Assembly: GCF_023091745.1 (NCBI RefSeq)
Contig: NC_068912.1
Span: 51,263,067-51,327,066 of the forward strand
Source: Budorcas taxicolor
Taxonomy: Eukaryota > Chordata > Mammalia > Artiodactyla > Bovidae
Length of the DNA: 64,000 nucleotides
Direction of reading: 5' to 3'
Within the stretch, counting starts at the first letter, position 1. Every line of letters begins with the position of its first letter. A model generated the notes under the pieces. It saw only the letters and a list, made by a program, of their open reading frames with translations. It made no database searches and was not told where the DNA came from. A program made the position numbers and the translations under genes. Shown in pieces: positions 1 through 9,954 of this stretch.

Positions 1-19
1 TAGGTGTGGAACATTTTCT

Positions 20-147
20 GGAGAAGGAAATGGCAATGCACTCTAGTACTTTTGCCTGGGAAATCCCATGGACAGAGGACCCTGGAGGGCTACAATCCAT
101 GGGGTGGTAAAAGAGTCAGACACATCTTAGCAACTAAACAACAACAA
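20..147 (+). mobile_element. Bov-A SINE monomer
   Basis: The stretch opens with the Bov-A start gagaaggaaatggcaa, continues through the tcttgcctggaaaatcc-like and ccatggggt blocks, and closes with a degraded gagtcagacac...caactaaacaacaac tail. No tRNA-like head is visible, so it is a lone Bov-A unit or the 3' part of a Bov-tA. It lies about 40 bases before a BovB tail in the same orientation. Confidence 0.8.
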
Positions 148-186
148 GAGGTAAAGCTATACTCTTTTTCCACTAGCTTACTGACT

Positions 187-526
187 TTGAGAGTCCCTTG
201 GACTGCAAGGAGATCCAACCAGTCCATTCTAAAGGAGATCAGTCGTGGGTGTTCTTTGGAAGGACTGATGCTAAAGCTGAAACTCCAGTACTTTGGCCAC
301 CTCATGTGAAGAGTTGACTCATTGGAAAAGACTCTGATGCTGGGAGGGATTGGGGGAAGGAGGAGAAGGGGATGACAGAGGATGAGATGGCTGGATGGCA
401 TCACCGACTTGATGGACGTGAGTTTGAGTAAACTCCGGGAGTTGGTGATGGACAGGGAGGCCTGGTGTGCTGCAATTCATGGGGTCGCAAAGAGTCGGAC
501 AGCACTGAGCGACTGAACTGAACTGA
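187..526 (+). mobile_element. BovB LINE, 3' end only
   Basis: This is the last ~340 bases of BovB in sense orientation. It includes the tactttggccacctcatg block, the gatgctgggagggattggg block and the terminal gggtcgcaaagagtcggac region ending in an actga repeat, which is the usual BovB 3' terminus. The 5' truncation removes the endonuclease and RT domains, so it encodes nothing functional. Confidence 0.92.
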
Positions 527-654
527 TTATAAAATCCAAAATGCAAATATGTTCTCTGGCGGCATTTAGGAAGTGGAATTACACATAACATCTTTGATTT
601 TGGACAGAATCTCCTTGCAGATATTGAATATTCTCTGACTCTAGCTTTTTTATT

Positions 655-880
655 GCTGTGAAACTCACTGTACTTTCACTTCACTTAAAATTCTTTATTA
701 TATAACATTTGTTCTATACAGAAGAATATATGTAATGAAATTGTAAGTTGTGAGTATAATAATAAAATCAAACAACTATGATTCCAGCTCAAAGTTAAAA
801 ATGAGAATTTTATCAGTACCCATTGACTCTACCTGTATACTCCTGCCTTGGCCCATTCCTCTCAGAATCACTCTTCATTA
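655..880 (-). mobile_element. Probable old L1M 3' region, antisense
   Basis: Phrases such as tataacatttgttctatacag and ttatcagtacccattga resemble the reverse complement of old mammalian L1 3' untranslated sequence. The match is by memory of the family and the copy is diverged, so the assignment and limits are tentative. Confidence 0.4.
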
Positions 881-964
881 CTTCTTTTACTTGTGTACTT
901 TTTTTGGTAAGACTAGAAAGACTTGAGACATTTTGTGATTTTAAAAAAAAATCAGAGGAGCTCA

Positions 965-1066
965 AGAGGGAGGGGACATGTCCCTATGCCAATTCATGTT
1001 GATATATGGCAAAAAGCATCACAGTATCATAATTATCCTCTAATTAAAAAGAAAAGAAAAGAAATC
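965..1066 (+). mobile_element. L1_BT-type 3' end
   Basis: The order gggaggggacatgt, ccaattcatgttgata, tatggcaaaaa, then taattaaaaagaaaag follows the 3' terminus of bovine L1 (consensus: gattcatgttgatgtatggcaaaaacc followed by an A-rich tail). It is heavily 5'-truncated to about 100 bases. Confidence 0.65.
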
Positions 1067-1455
1067 AGTTCTAGTTCTCTCTACAAACTGAGAAATAAAA
1101 AGCATGATTTCCATGGCAGACACATCCTTTCCCCAAACCTTTGCTTCCCGTACACTTAAATATAGGCTACAATTATTACTTCTCTATTTAGAGATTATTG
1201 TGGTTTCAGTTTTCATTGTGCCCTTGTGGGTTTTTTCTGTTTTGGTTGCAATTATAAATGTCTCTTTTATTCCCCCATGTGGTCACTTTCTTAAAAACCT
1301 TGTTTAGCACATCTTCAATGGAGTGCGGTCTGACTGCATATCTACCAGCCTCAAGGATACTCAGATACTTTTGTTCCATTCCAAGGATAGAAACCAGGCA
1401 GGGATAATTTAGGCTCTGTGAAACTGTGAGGGAAGCAAAGAGCACATGCATCTCT
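1067..1455. other. Unassigned sequence
   Basis: About 390 bases of ordinary AT-leaning sequence. I see no repeat family, convincing reading frame or RNA gene. The short frames on both strands lack recognisable domains. Confidence 0.6.
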
Positions 1456-1640
1456 TAAGTGCCTATAACATGTCAAGTTTTTTGGCCAGTTTCTTCCCAA
1501 TTCAAAATTCCTAATGGTCGTTATGTCCTAGTTGTCACTGTCCTCCTGTCTATATTACAGATGAGGAAACTGAGAAGTCATTGCCCAGGGTCACACCAGT
1601 ACTAAGTGGTGGAGCCGGTTTTCGAATGCGTCTTTTGTGG
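1456..1640 (-). mobile_element. MIR SINE
   Basis: The core reads attacagatgaggaaactgag, then cccagggtcacacc, agtaagtgg-like and ggagccggttttcgaa. That is the reverse complement of the MIR head and core (ctcatctgtaaaatgggg, tgtgaccttgggcaa, tggttcgaa). The left part is diverged, so the left limit is approximate. Confidence 0.65.
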
Positions 1641-3224
1641 GTATCGTGGGTGGGGGAGACAGCTCAGCCTAATGAGAATCAGGCCGTCTCATTCCTAGAC
1701 ATCTGCCCCCCTCCTTTCTTGTGGAAATGGTGGTGCCAGTCCTCTTAGTTCACTCCACAGGGATTTTGTGGAGCTTAGTGCAGTAATGCCTAGAATTTCA
1801 GAGGACAGATACCATAACCATCAAAGGCAGTGCTTATTTTAGTTTCTGGTGGTGAGGCAACGAGTGGACACTTAGTTCTGGATCATCATTTACGGAGACC
1901 AGCAGAGCTGAACGCCTCTAATTCAGACATGATGCCAAATTTCAGGTCACCCCTGTGTTCACCCATTTCCATTTACCAACTCTGCTCACACAGACTGAGT
2001 TGTGTATCTGGCCCTTTCCTACCCCTGCAGGTCCCCTCACCAAACTAATGTGAAGTCAGGACCCTAAGCGAGGATGTCGAGAAACAAGACCTCAAGCACA
2101 CGGACTCAATAATAAGCTCACAAATATTTAAATAATGTTTTAAAATAGTATATATTTTACATCAGTAAATATAAAATGGGTTAACTCATCACAGAGCTCC
2201 AAGGTATAGCACCAGGAAAATAACTTTGAACACAGAAAATGGTCACAACTCTGAGAGCCTTTCACAAATGAAAGAGCTCGTGTGTAACCAGTGGCACCCA
2301 CTAATGCCATTCCTGATTCTATTTCTTTGATCAAAGAATCTGACTACCTAAAAATGATGATTCTTTTCCAACTTCTCTCTGGTTCTGGTATTAGGTTGGT
2401 TTTCTTCAGCAACCTGCTGATCAGTCTTGGCCACGAGGAACAGTGTGTGCGTGTTAGCATACTGAAGGTGGTTTGGAGATTTTCTCCCACTGAGTTGATA
2501 AACTTCCTCCTTCTTAACGGTTTTCTAAGAGTCCAATCCTAATCATTGCTTTCTTTCCAAATTCTCCACATATGTTGCTCAGGAAGCACAATTAGTTGTT
2601 AACCACAGAGGCTGGTTCTCACCAACTGCTGGATTCAACCTGCAGAAAACTGGACAAAGCATGGCCAAGCCTCTCAGGAGCCTAGAGCAACTCCGAAGTG
2701 AAGAAAGTGAACTCAGTTTGTATTGTGTAAATTGCACCCCCTCAAACAGTCTCAGGAAGTATCACAGCTTCCTGATTGCAAACCCAGATAAACTTGAAGG
2801 CCACAGCTGCTAAGGACAAAAGCCACCAACCTAAAAAATGAAGAAAAACGGCATCTAAAAGTTGCTTTTGTGAGAAAGTCCCACTAGATACATCATGGAC
2901 TAACAGAGCATTCCGATAATGGGGTCTGGGTCTCATGAAAATAAAGATCGCCTGGCCGTTTGGAAGAGTAGAGATAAGGGGGGATCTGGAGAGCTCTGAA
3001 TATTAATGCTGTGAAGTCAGTTCTGCATGACCCTTTCACTGAAGAGCATTTTGAATCTGATGAAGAAGCATGTCAGGGATATAGGTTGAGATGATGGGAG
3101 CCTATGAGTTGTAACACTAAGGAAAACCTTACCCCTTAAACTGTCTTCTCTGCTCAACTTGCTTTCAGTGCCCGCTGTTAAATAAAAAGTCACTGTGTAC
3201 TCTCAATATTAAGAAAAAAGACTC
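1641..3224. other. Unassigned sequence, about 1.6 kb
   Basis: No repeat family, gene or RNA is recognised. All six frames have frequent stops; the longest frames are under 85 codons and lack domain signatures. It may be unique intergenic or intronic DNA, or an old element diverged beyond recognition by eye. Confidence 0.5.
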
Positions 3225-3666
3225 TGGGAATTCCCTGTTGGTCCAGTGATTGGGAGCTTCCGCTGCAGCTGGCACAGTTTTGATTTCTGGTTGGGAAACT
3301 GAGTGAAAGCGAAAGGGGCTCAGTCGTGTCAGACTCTTTGTGACCCCATGGGCTATGCAGTCCATGGCATTCTCCAAGACAGAGTACTGGAGTGAGCAGC
3401 CTTTTCCTTCTCCAGGGGGTCTTCCCAACCCAGGGATCGAACCCAGGTCTCCCGCATTGCAGGCGGATTCTTTACCAGGTGAGCCACAAGGAAAGCCCAA
3501 GAATACTGGAGTGGGTAGCCTGTCCATTCTCCAGCAGATCTTCCCAACACAGGAATCGAACCAGGGTCTCCTGCATTGCAGGAAGATTCTTTACCAACTG
3601 AGCTAGCAGGGAAGCCCAGTCAGGGAACCAAGATCCTGCAAAACAACAACAACAACAACAACAAAA
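3225..3666 (+). mobile_element. CHR-1-type SINE split by a Bov-tA
   Basis: The left part (3225-3300) starts with gggaattccctgttggtcca, the tRNA-Glu-derived head of the short CHR SINE, and runs to ggttgggaaact. The right part (3618-3666) resumes with agtcagggaaccaagatcct and ends in an (AAC)n tail. The join point is duplicated (ggttgggaaact versus agtcagggaacca), as expected if a Bov-tA landed here and copied about 12 bases of target. Confidence 0.8.
3301..3617 (-). mobile_element. Bov-tA SINE with two tRNA-like heads
   Basis: Read on the minus strand, a tRNA-like head (gggcttcc/agctcagttggtaaagaatc) leads to a short Bov-A stretch, then a second tRNA-like head (tttcctt/ggctcacctggtaaagaatc), then a Bov-A tail ending in cgactgagcccc. 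The unit is about 317 bases, longer than a simple ~215-base Bov-tA. It sits inside a CHR-1 SINE. Confidence 0.88.
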
Positions 3667-3684
3667 CCCACTGCAGCTTGAAAA

Positions 3685-3905
3685 GAAGATCAGGATTGAT
3701 TGCAAAGGGCAGAGTTCAAATTCCTTTGCTGATTGGTTGTGTGACTTTGGACAATTTAATCCTATTTGCCTTATTTGTTAAATGCAAAGAATATTATCTA
3801 CTTGTAAATTTATTGTGAGAAGTGGGGATTATACATGTAAAAATACCCAAACAGGGGCAGGCGTTCAACATGTAATAGTTGTTACGTTACTACTGTTAAC
3901 CAGTG
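3685..3905 (+). mobile_element. MIR SINE
   Basis: The order gagttcaaattcctttgctg, ttgtgtgactttggacaa, ccttatttgttaaatgcaaa and caggggcaggcgttcaa follows the MIR consensus in sense direction (ggttcgaatcc, tgtgaccttgggcaa, tcatctgtaaaatg, gtgcctggca). It is diverged, as expected for an ancient SINE. Confidence 0.7.
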
Positions 3906-4081
3906 TCTCTGAAATTTATCATGTAGCACCCGATTTGAAACATGACAGGGCTGAAAACTTCCACTTCTGGTAGTATTATGGGTTGGATACCTGAAACAAC
4001 CCTCCAGAAGGAGGTAACTAAATTTCACAGTAAAATATTTTTAAAGAATTGTAAATACACTTAGAGTAAGGAATTTGTTGG

Positions 4082-4294
4082 TGCTTCCCAGGTGGCACTG
4101 GTGAGGAATCCGCCTGCCAATGCAGGAGACACAAGAGATGCAGGTTTGATTCCTGGGTGGGGAAGCTCCCCTGGAGGAAGAAATGGTAGCCCAGTCCAGT
4201 ATTCTTGCCTGGAAAAATCCACGGACAGAAGAGCCTGGTTGGACTACAGCCCATGGGGTCGCAAAAAGCTGGACACGACTGGGCACACACACAC
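4082..4294 (+). mobile_element. Bov-tA SINE
   Basis: The tRNA-Glu-derived head (tgcttcccaggtggcactgg, B-box-like aggtttgattcc) is followed by the Bov-A body (cagtattcttgcctgg, cccatggggtcgcaaaa, ggacacgactg) and a short (AC)n tail. It is full length. Confidence 0.92.
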
Positions 4295-4788
4295 AATGAA
4301 AGTAGGAAATCCAGTCAGGAAACAGGTGCCAAGCTGGCTATCACCTTAAAGCATTGTTTCAGCCTTCAGAGAGTCCTTCCTCCATGATGCCTGCATGAAG
4401 CAGAGCATGGAGTTGCGAGTTAAAGCCTGGGATGACCAAGGTGGAGACGAACAGAAAACCTGCCTTATTACGCCCTCAGTGTAAGGGATGGATAACAAAT
4501 CACACTGCACAGGAGATAATGAAGAAATGTCTATTTTCACCTTACTGTTGGCAGAAATCTTCTTTGAGGATTCATAAATCATGTTGGTCCTCATATGTGT
4601 TTTCTGTTAGGATTCTTTCATTTAAATGTTAATTGTTAGGTTAAAACTTTAATCCAACTATAGTTCCAGATTGGTAGCCCTCCAGGCAACTGATAGAAAC
4701 AAATAGAAATTTCTCTGTAGGAACTTAACTTTAATTCAGATCTTAAAGAATCCCTGCCAGTTGAGTTCTAAGGAAAATGGGAAGCTTA
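4295..4788. other. Unassigned sequence
   Basis: About 490 bases between a Bov-tA and the L1 complex. No repeat, gene or structured RNA is recognised. Confidence 0.55.
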
Positions 4789-4877
4789 CAATTTTTTATT
4801 TATTTATTGACTTACAATTAACATACAATATTATATTAGTTTCAGGCATATAATATAGTGATTCAATATATATTTTT

Positions 4878-5158
4878 AAATTTTTTATTTATTAATTTTT
4901 ATTTTTTGGCTGCACTGGGTCTTCGTTTGCTGTGCATGGGCTTTCTCTAGTTGCAGTGAGCGGGGGGCTACTCTCGAGTTGTGGCATGTGGGCTTGTCAT
5001 TGCAGTGGCTTCCCTTGTTGCAGAGCACAGTTTCAGTAGTTTCGGCTCATGGGCTTAGTTGCTCCCTGGCTTGTGGAATCTTCCAGAACCAGAGACTGAA
5101 CCCATGTCCCCTGCACTGGCAGGAGGATGCTTAACCTCTAGTCTACCAGGGAAATCCT
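4878..5158 (-). mobile_element. Long CHR-type SINE
   Basis: Starts with a T-rich stretch and ttttttggctgcactgggtc and ends with taccagggaaatcc, the reverse complement of the CHR tRNA-Glu head. The diagnostic internal blocks (ctctagttgcagtgagcg, cttagttgctccctgg, ctgcactggcaggagga) are in order. Imperfect flanking copies gattcaatatatattt and gatttgatacttttat mark the insertion in antisense L1. Confidence 0.88.
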
Positions 5159-5496
5159 GATTTGATACTTTTATACATTATGAACTTTTCACCACAATAA
5201 GTCTAGCAATCATCTGTCACCATACAAAGTTATTATAATAGTATTAACTATAATCCCTGTGCTGTGTATTACATCCCTGTGACTTACTTATTTTATAGCT
5301 GGAATTTCTTTAAAAACTGAAGTATAGTTGACTTATAATGTTCTCTGCTGTACAGAAAAATGACTCAGGCATATATGTATATATACATCATTTTTTATAT
5401 TCTTTTGCATTATGGTTTATCCCAGGAGATTGGATATAGTTCCCTGTGCTATACAGCAGGACCTTGTTTATCCATTCTAAATGTAACAGTTTGCAT

Positions 5497-5909
5497 TTCA
5501 GTTCAGTCGCTCAGTCGTGTCCAACTCTTCGTGACCCCATGGACTGTAGAACTCCAGGCCTCCCTGTCCATCACCAGCTCCCAGAGTTCACTCAAACTCA
5601 TGTCCATCGAGTCAGTGATGCCATCCAGCCATCTCATCCTCTGTCATCCCCTTCTCCTGCCCTCAGTTCCTCCCAGAATCAGGGTCTTTTCCAATGAGTC
5701 AACTCTTCACATGAGGTGGCCAAAGTATTGGAGTTTCAGCTTTAGCATCACTCCTTCCAGTGAACACCCAGGACTCATCTCCTTTAGAATGGACTGACTG
5801 GATCTCCTCGCAGTCCAAGGGACTCTCAAGAGTCTTCTCCAACACCAGTTCAAAAGCATCAATTCTTTGGTGCTCAGCTTTCTTCACAGTCCAACTCTCA
5901 CATCCATAC
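5497..5909 (-). mobile_element. BovB LINE 3' end, nested in L1
   Basis: Starts with ttcagttcagtcgctcag (reverse complement of the BovB terminus) and runs to acagtccaactctcacatcc, covering the 3' ~410 bases including the end of the RT open frame. L1 sequence resumes immediately after (cccaaactcccagacc), so it postdates the L1. No clear target-site duplication is seen. Confidence 0.92.
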
Positions 5910-6281
5910 CAAACCCAAACTCCCAGACCATCCCTCTTAATCTCCCTATTCCCTTGGCAACCACAGATCAGGTCTCTATGTCTGTGAGTCTGTTTTGTAG
6001 ATAGGTTCATTTATGCCATATTTTAGATTCCATGTATAAGTGATATCATATCAAACTTGTCTTTCTATTTCTGACTTACTTCAGTTAGTATGATGGTCTC
6101 TGGTTGTATCCATGTTGCTGCAGATGGTGTTATCTCATTCTTTTTATGGCTTAATAGTGTTCCATTGTATATGTGTCCATATCTTCTTTAACCATTCCTC
6201 CATCAATAGACATTTAGGTTGTTTCCATGTTTTGACTACTGTGAATAGTGCTGTTATGAACATAGGGATGCATGTATCTTT

Positions 6282-6631
6282 CTTATATAAAATTTTATTG
6301 ATTTATTTTATTATTTTTGGCTGTGCTGGGTCTTTGTTGCTTCCTGGGCTTTTCTCTAGTTGCAGCAAGTAGGGGCTACTCTCTAGTTGCAGTACGCAGG
6401 CTTCTCAGTGCAGCGGCTTCTCTTGTGGAGCATGGGCTCCAGGGCACTTGAGCTTCAGTAGCTGTAGCTCCAGAGCACAGGCTCAGTAGCTGTGGCACGT
6501 GCGCGTAGTTGCCCTGTGGCACATGCGCGTAGTTGCCCTGTGGCACGTGGGGTCTCCCCAGACCAGGGAGTGAATGTGCATCTCATACACTGGCAGGCAG
6601 ATTCCTTACCACTGAGCTACCAGGGAAGCCC
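6282..6631 (-). mobile_element. Long CHR-type SINE with internal 24-base tandem repeat
   Basis: Reverse-complement CHR SINE: gctgtgctgggtctttgttg at left, ctaccagggaagccc at right. It is flanked by a 13-base duplication with one mismatch, tgcatgtatcttt (6269-6281) and tgcatatatcttt (6632-6644), placing it inside antisense L1. Confidence 0.92.
6493..6548. repeat. 24-base tandem repeat, ~2.4 copies, inside CHR SINE
   Basis: The unit starts tggcacgtgcgcgtagttgc and ends cctg. Two full copies (6493-6516, 6517-6540; one has cacatg in place of cacgtg) are followed by a partial third. The other CHR copies in the window have this block once, so it expanded in this copy. Confidence 0.85.
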
Positions 6632-7008
6632 TGCATATATCTTTTTGAATTATAGTTTTGTCCAGGTATATGCCCAGGAGTGGGATTGCTGGATCACGTG
6701 GTAATTCTATTTTTAACTTTCTGAGGAACCTCTATACTGTTTTCCAAAGTTGCATCACCAACTTATATTCCCACCAACAGTACAGGAGAGTTCCCTTTCC
6801 TCCACACCCTCTCTTGCGCTTGTTATTTGTAGACTTTTTAATGATAGCCATTCTGAAAGTCCCAGATTTGCCAAAGCAATCCTGAGGAATAAAAACAAAG
6901 CAAGAGGCATCACTCTCCCAGACTTCAGACAATACCACAAAGCTACAGGCATCAAAACAGTGTAGTATTGGTACAAAAATAGACATGTAGATCAACGGAG
7001 CAGAACAG

Positions 7009-7188
7009 CTGCTGCTGCTAAGTCTCTTCAGTCGTGTTCGACTCTGTGTGACCCCATAGACAGCAGCCCACGAGGCTCCCTTGTCCCTGGGATTCTCCAG
7101 GAAAGAATACTGGAGTGGGTTGCCATTTCCTTCTCCAATGCATGAAAGTGAAAAGTGAAAGTGAAGCCGCTCTGTCATGTCCGACTGA
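7009..7188 (-). mobile_element. Bov-A2 SINE, 5'-truncated
   Basis: The left end gctgctgctaagtctcttca is the reverse complement of the Bov-A2 3' terminus. The body runs through one full Bov-A unit and stops shortly after the start of the second (gaagccgctctgtcatgtcc). It interrupts sense-oriented L1 ORF2 sequence of the twin-primed L1. Confidence 0.88.
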
Positions 7189-7551
7189 GTGCCCCCAAAT
7201 AACCCACACACCTATAGTCAATTCATCTTCACCAAAGGAGGCAAGAATATGAAATGAAAAAAAGACAGTCTTCAGCAAGCAATGTCAAAAGTTGGACAGC
7301 TGCATGTAAATCAATGAGATTAGAATACACCCTCACGCTATGCACAAAAATAAACTCAAAATGGCTGATAGACTTAAATGTAATACATGACACCATAAAA
7401 CTCCTAGAAGACAGCATAAACAAACCATTCTGTAACATAAATTGTACCAACGTTTTCTTAGGTCAGTCTCCCAAGGCAATAGAAATAAAAACAAAAATAA
7501 ACAAATGGGACCTAATTAAACTTACAAGCTTTTGAACAGCAAAGGAAACCA

Positions 7552-7588
7552 CAAAAAAAAAAAAAAGAAAGAAAGAAAGAAAGAAAGG
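7552..7588. repeat. A-rich / (GAAA)n microsatellite
   Basis: A run of about 14 A is followed by five gaaa units and interrupts L1 ORF2 sequence. The L1 consensus has only a short A-rich stretch here, so it probably expanded locally. Confidence 0.9.
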
Positions 7589-7867
7589 CGACCTACAGAA
7601 TGGAAGAAAATATTTACAAATGATGTGACCAACAAGGGCTTAATCTCCGAAACACACGAATAGCTCATACAACTCAATAATGACAACAAAAACTAAACAA
7701 CCCTATAAAAAAATGTGCAGAAGACCTTAACAGACATTTTTCCAAAGAAGACATACAGATGGCTAGTAGGCACATGAAAAGATACTCAACATCACTAATT
7801 ATTAGAGAAATGCAAACCAAAAGTACAGTCAGGTACTGCAATTTTTTTAAAATCATAAGACAAACAC

Positions 7868-8010
7868 TGAAAACAAGACACCATGAATGAGAACGGCTGG
7901 AAACAAATTTCAGCAGATAGACCCACGGATGTATCAGGTATTGGAATTACTGACACTAAAAAAGGAAATATGTATTTTTTAACTTGTCATTTGAATTGTT
8001 AGGACAAGAA
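7868..8010 (+). mobile_element. Possible old L1M fragment
   Basis: The phrases atagacccacggatgtatca and ggtattggaattactgacac resemble old L1M upstream sequence (agacccacaggtg, gatattggaattatcagacac). Short and diverged, so tentative. Confidence 0.4.
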
Positions 8011-8284
8011 GTAACTACTTTCATTATTTTTAACATTTGGATATTCAGCAGTAACAGAATTAAGTACCTAGAGTAGTCTTAGAAATTTAACAGAATTTTT
8101 TTTACAGCTTTGACCTTTCTCTATGTCACATTAGAACTGGTTAGTGATTCTTTCCATCCCCACAGGTTACTGAGGCTATAAAAAGAGAAAGGAACTAAAT
8201 AACTAGCAAATTAGATGCATTATATGAAAAGCCCAAAGAGGAAGTCTGTGGCTTCATAATTCATGGAATGTATAAGATGTCAAA

Positions 8285-8618
8285 GGCGTCCCTGGTAGCT
8301 CAGCTGGTAAAGAATCCACCTTCAATGCAGGAGACCCAGGTTCAATTCCTGGATTGGAAAGATATCCTGGAGAAGGGATAGGCTACCCACTCCAGTATTC
8401 TTGGGCTTCGCTGGTGGCTCAGCTGGTTAAGAATCTTCCTGCAATGCATGAGACCTGGGTTCGATCCCTGAATTGGGAAGATCCCTTGGAGGAGGGCATG
8501 GCAACCCACTTCAGTATTCTTGCCTGGAGAATCCCCATAGACAGAGGAGCCTGGCGGGCTGCAGTCCATGGGGTCGCAGAGTCAGACACGACTGAACAAC
8601 TGAGCACAGCACAGCACA
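8285..8618 (+). mobile_element. Bov-tA SINE with two tRNA-like heads
   Basis: Head 1 (gcgtccctggtagctcagct, ggttcaattcc) leads to cactccagtattcttggg, then head 2 (cttcgctggtggctcagctg, ggttcgatccc), then a full Bov-A body ending in an (agcac)n tail. Flanking copies ataagatgtcaaa (8272-8284) and ataaggtatcaaa (8618-8630) agree at 11 of 13 bases. Same architecture as the copy at 3301-3617, so it is a recurring subfamily rather than a chance fusion. Confidence 0.9.
8415..8468 (+). promoter_or_regulatory. Internal RNA polymerase III A and B boxes in SINE head 2
   Basis: tggctcagctgg (8415-8426) fits the tRNA A-box pattern TRGYNNARNNGG at every fixed position. ggttcgatccc (8458-8468) fits the B-box GGTTCGANTCC at 10 of 11 positions. 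Spacing is as in a tRNA gene. The site could support SINE transcription; activity is not shown by sequence. Confidence 0.5.
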
Positions 8619-8687
8619 TAAGGTATCAAACCATCTGGATGACAAGGTGTGTAGTAAGTGGGAAGGTAGGGGGGTGCTTTTTAAGAG

Positions 8688-9012
8688 TTTTTGACTTACT
8701 TATTTTTGGCTGTGCTGGGTCTTCACTGCTGCTCAGCTTTCTCTAGTTGCAGCGAGCGGGAGCTACTCTCTAGTGGCAGCACGCGGGCTTCTCGTTGTGG
8801 TGGCTTTCTTGTTGCAGGGCACAGACTCTGGGGCACACAGGCGTCCATAGTTGCATCTCCCGGGCTGTAGAACATAGGGTCAGTAGTGTTGAGTAGTGGT
8901 GGTGCATGGGCTTAGCTGCCCTGCGGAATGTGGGACCTTCCTGGACCAGGGATCAAACCTGTGTCTCTGCATTGGCAGGCATATTCTTTACCTCTGAGCC
9001 ACCAGGGAAGAC
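8688..9012 (-). mobile_element. Long CHR-type SINE
   Basis: Reverse-complement CHR SINE: tttttggctgtgctgggtct at the left, accagggaagacc at the right, with the usual ctctagttgcagcgagcggg and ctgcattggcaggcat blocks. Possible imperfect flanks are gggggtgctttttaa and gggggatgttttaa. Confidence 0.88.
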
Positions 9013-9830
9013 CATGGGGGATGTTTTAATCCTTGCTAATAGCAGATTTGTTAAACTCTTAGAATTCAACTTCAAAATAATGTTTTACATTCCAGTAATC
9101 TAGGATTAGAAACAAAGATGTTTCAGGGGATTGCTGATAGCACTCTTTTCCCTTTCGATGCCAAGTAGACAGCTGATGAACTTTGCCCTGTAAAGACTGT
9201 TCAGTGCCAGTGACCGAAACTAACCTGAGGTGACTAAAGCGGAGGGACCCTATTAGGGCATAGATTAACTCTGACTTATTCTAATTAAAGGCAGTATTTT
9301 TCTTCCTACTTTCCCATATAGAAGAACAAAACAAAACATACTATATTAACTATCTGCCTGCCCCTTCCACCGACATCTCTGGCTCACTCTATATCAGAGT
9401 GAAAGGACAGCATGAAGTATTTTTAAACTTTTGCTATTGTGGAAGTATTTAGCTAACTTCTTAATTTTTTTGTTTATTTAGCTAACTTCTAAGTAGGTGA
9501 CTTGACTTTAATACATTCATGTATTTGAGACATATTTGCAAAAGGAGTTTACATAACAGTGTAAAACAAAATAGAAGAAATATCAATGTGATATTTAGGT
9601 GATAAAACTGATAAATCTTTTATGGGTAACAAAATGTGTACATTCTTTGTATGTTGAGAACAACAGGAAGCTACTAACCAAATAGTTCAAAGCAGACATT
9701 CTCTCTTAAATCAGATAAGGAAATATCTATATTTAATATACCTAAAGAAATTAAATGAATGTTTGACATCATGAACAGAGAATAATGGCAATAAAGAATG
9801 ACTAAGCAGATTTAAAAGAAAATAGAACTT
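9013..9830. other. Unassigned sequence, about 0.8 kb
   Basis: AT-rich DNA with no recognised repeat or gene. The right part may be upstream L1M sequence, since clear L1M matches begin just after it, but I cannot anchor it. Confidence 0.5.
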
Positions 9831-9954
9831 CTAGAAGTAAAGAGGGAACAAAGAACAGATGGGATAAATAGAAAACAGTTATTAATAGCAAGATATTAGA
9901 CGCAAACCTAGCCATATCAATAATCCCATTATATAGAAAGGTAAATGATTTAAA

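Larger units (their letters stand above)
4789..7847 (-). mobile_element. L1 LINE with inverted 5' part (twin priming), host of four insertions
   Basis: From 4789 to 6856 the sequence is antisense L1: 3' untranslated region at the left, then antisense ORF2 C-terminus (cccaggagtgggattgctgg, attcccaccaacagta, atagccattctga). From 6870 to about 7838 it is sense L1 ORF2 (gccaaagcaatcctgag, aaggaggcaagaatatg, aaaataaactcaaaatgg, gacatttttccaaagaag). In L1 order the right end of the sense part nearly meets the right end of the antisense part, with roughly 15-20 bases lost, and about 13 extra bases sit at the strand switch. That geometry is the hallmark of twin priming. A possible short duplication caatttttt flanks it (4789, 7839) but is low-complexity. 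Nested are two CHR SINEs, a BovB and a Bov-A2. Confidence 0.85.

Noticed and set aside
3165..3527. 120-codon minus-strand frame through CHR-1 and Bov-tA
   Set aside because: It lies entirely in SINE sequence read antisense or sense to the SINE. Not a gene.
8415..8468. A possible functional tRNA gene
   Set aside because: A and B boxes are present, but the sequence is the tRNA-Glu-derived head of a Bov-tA SINE. It lacks a full cloverleaf and a tRNA 3' end.
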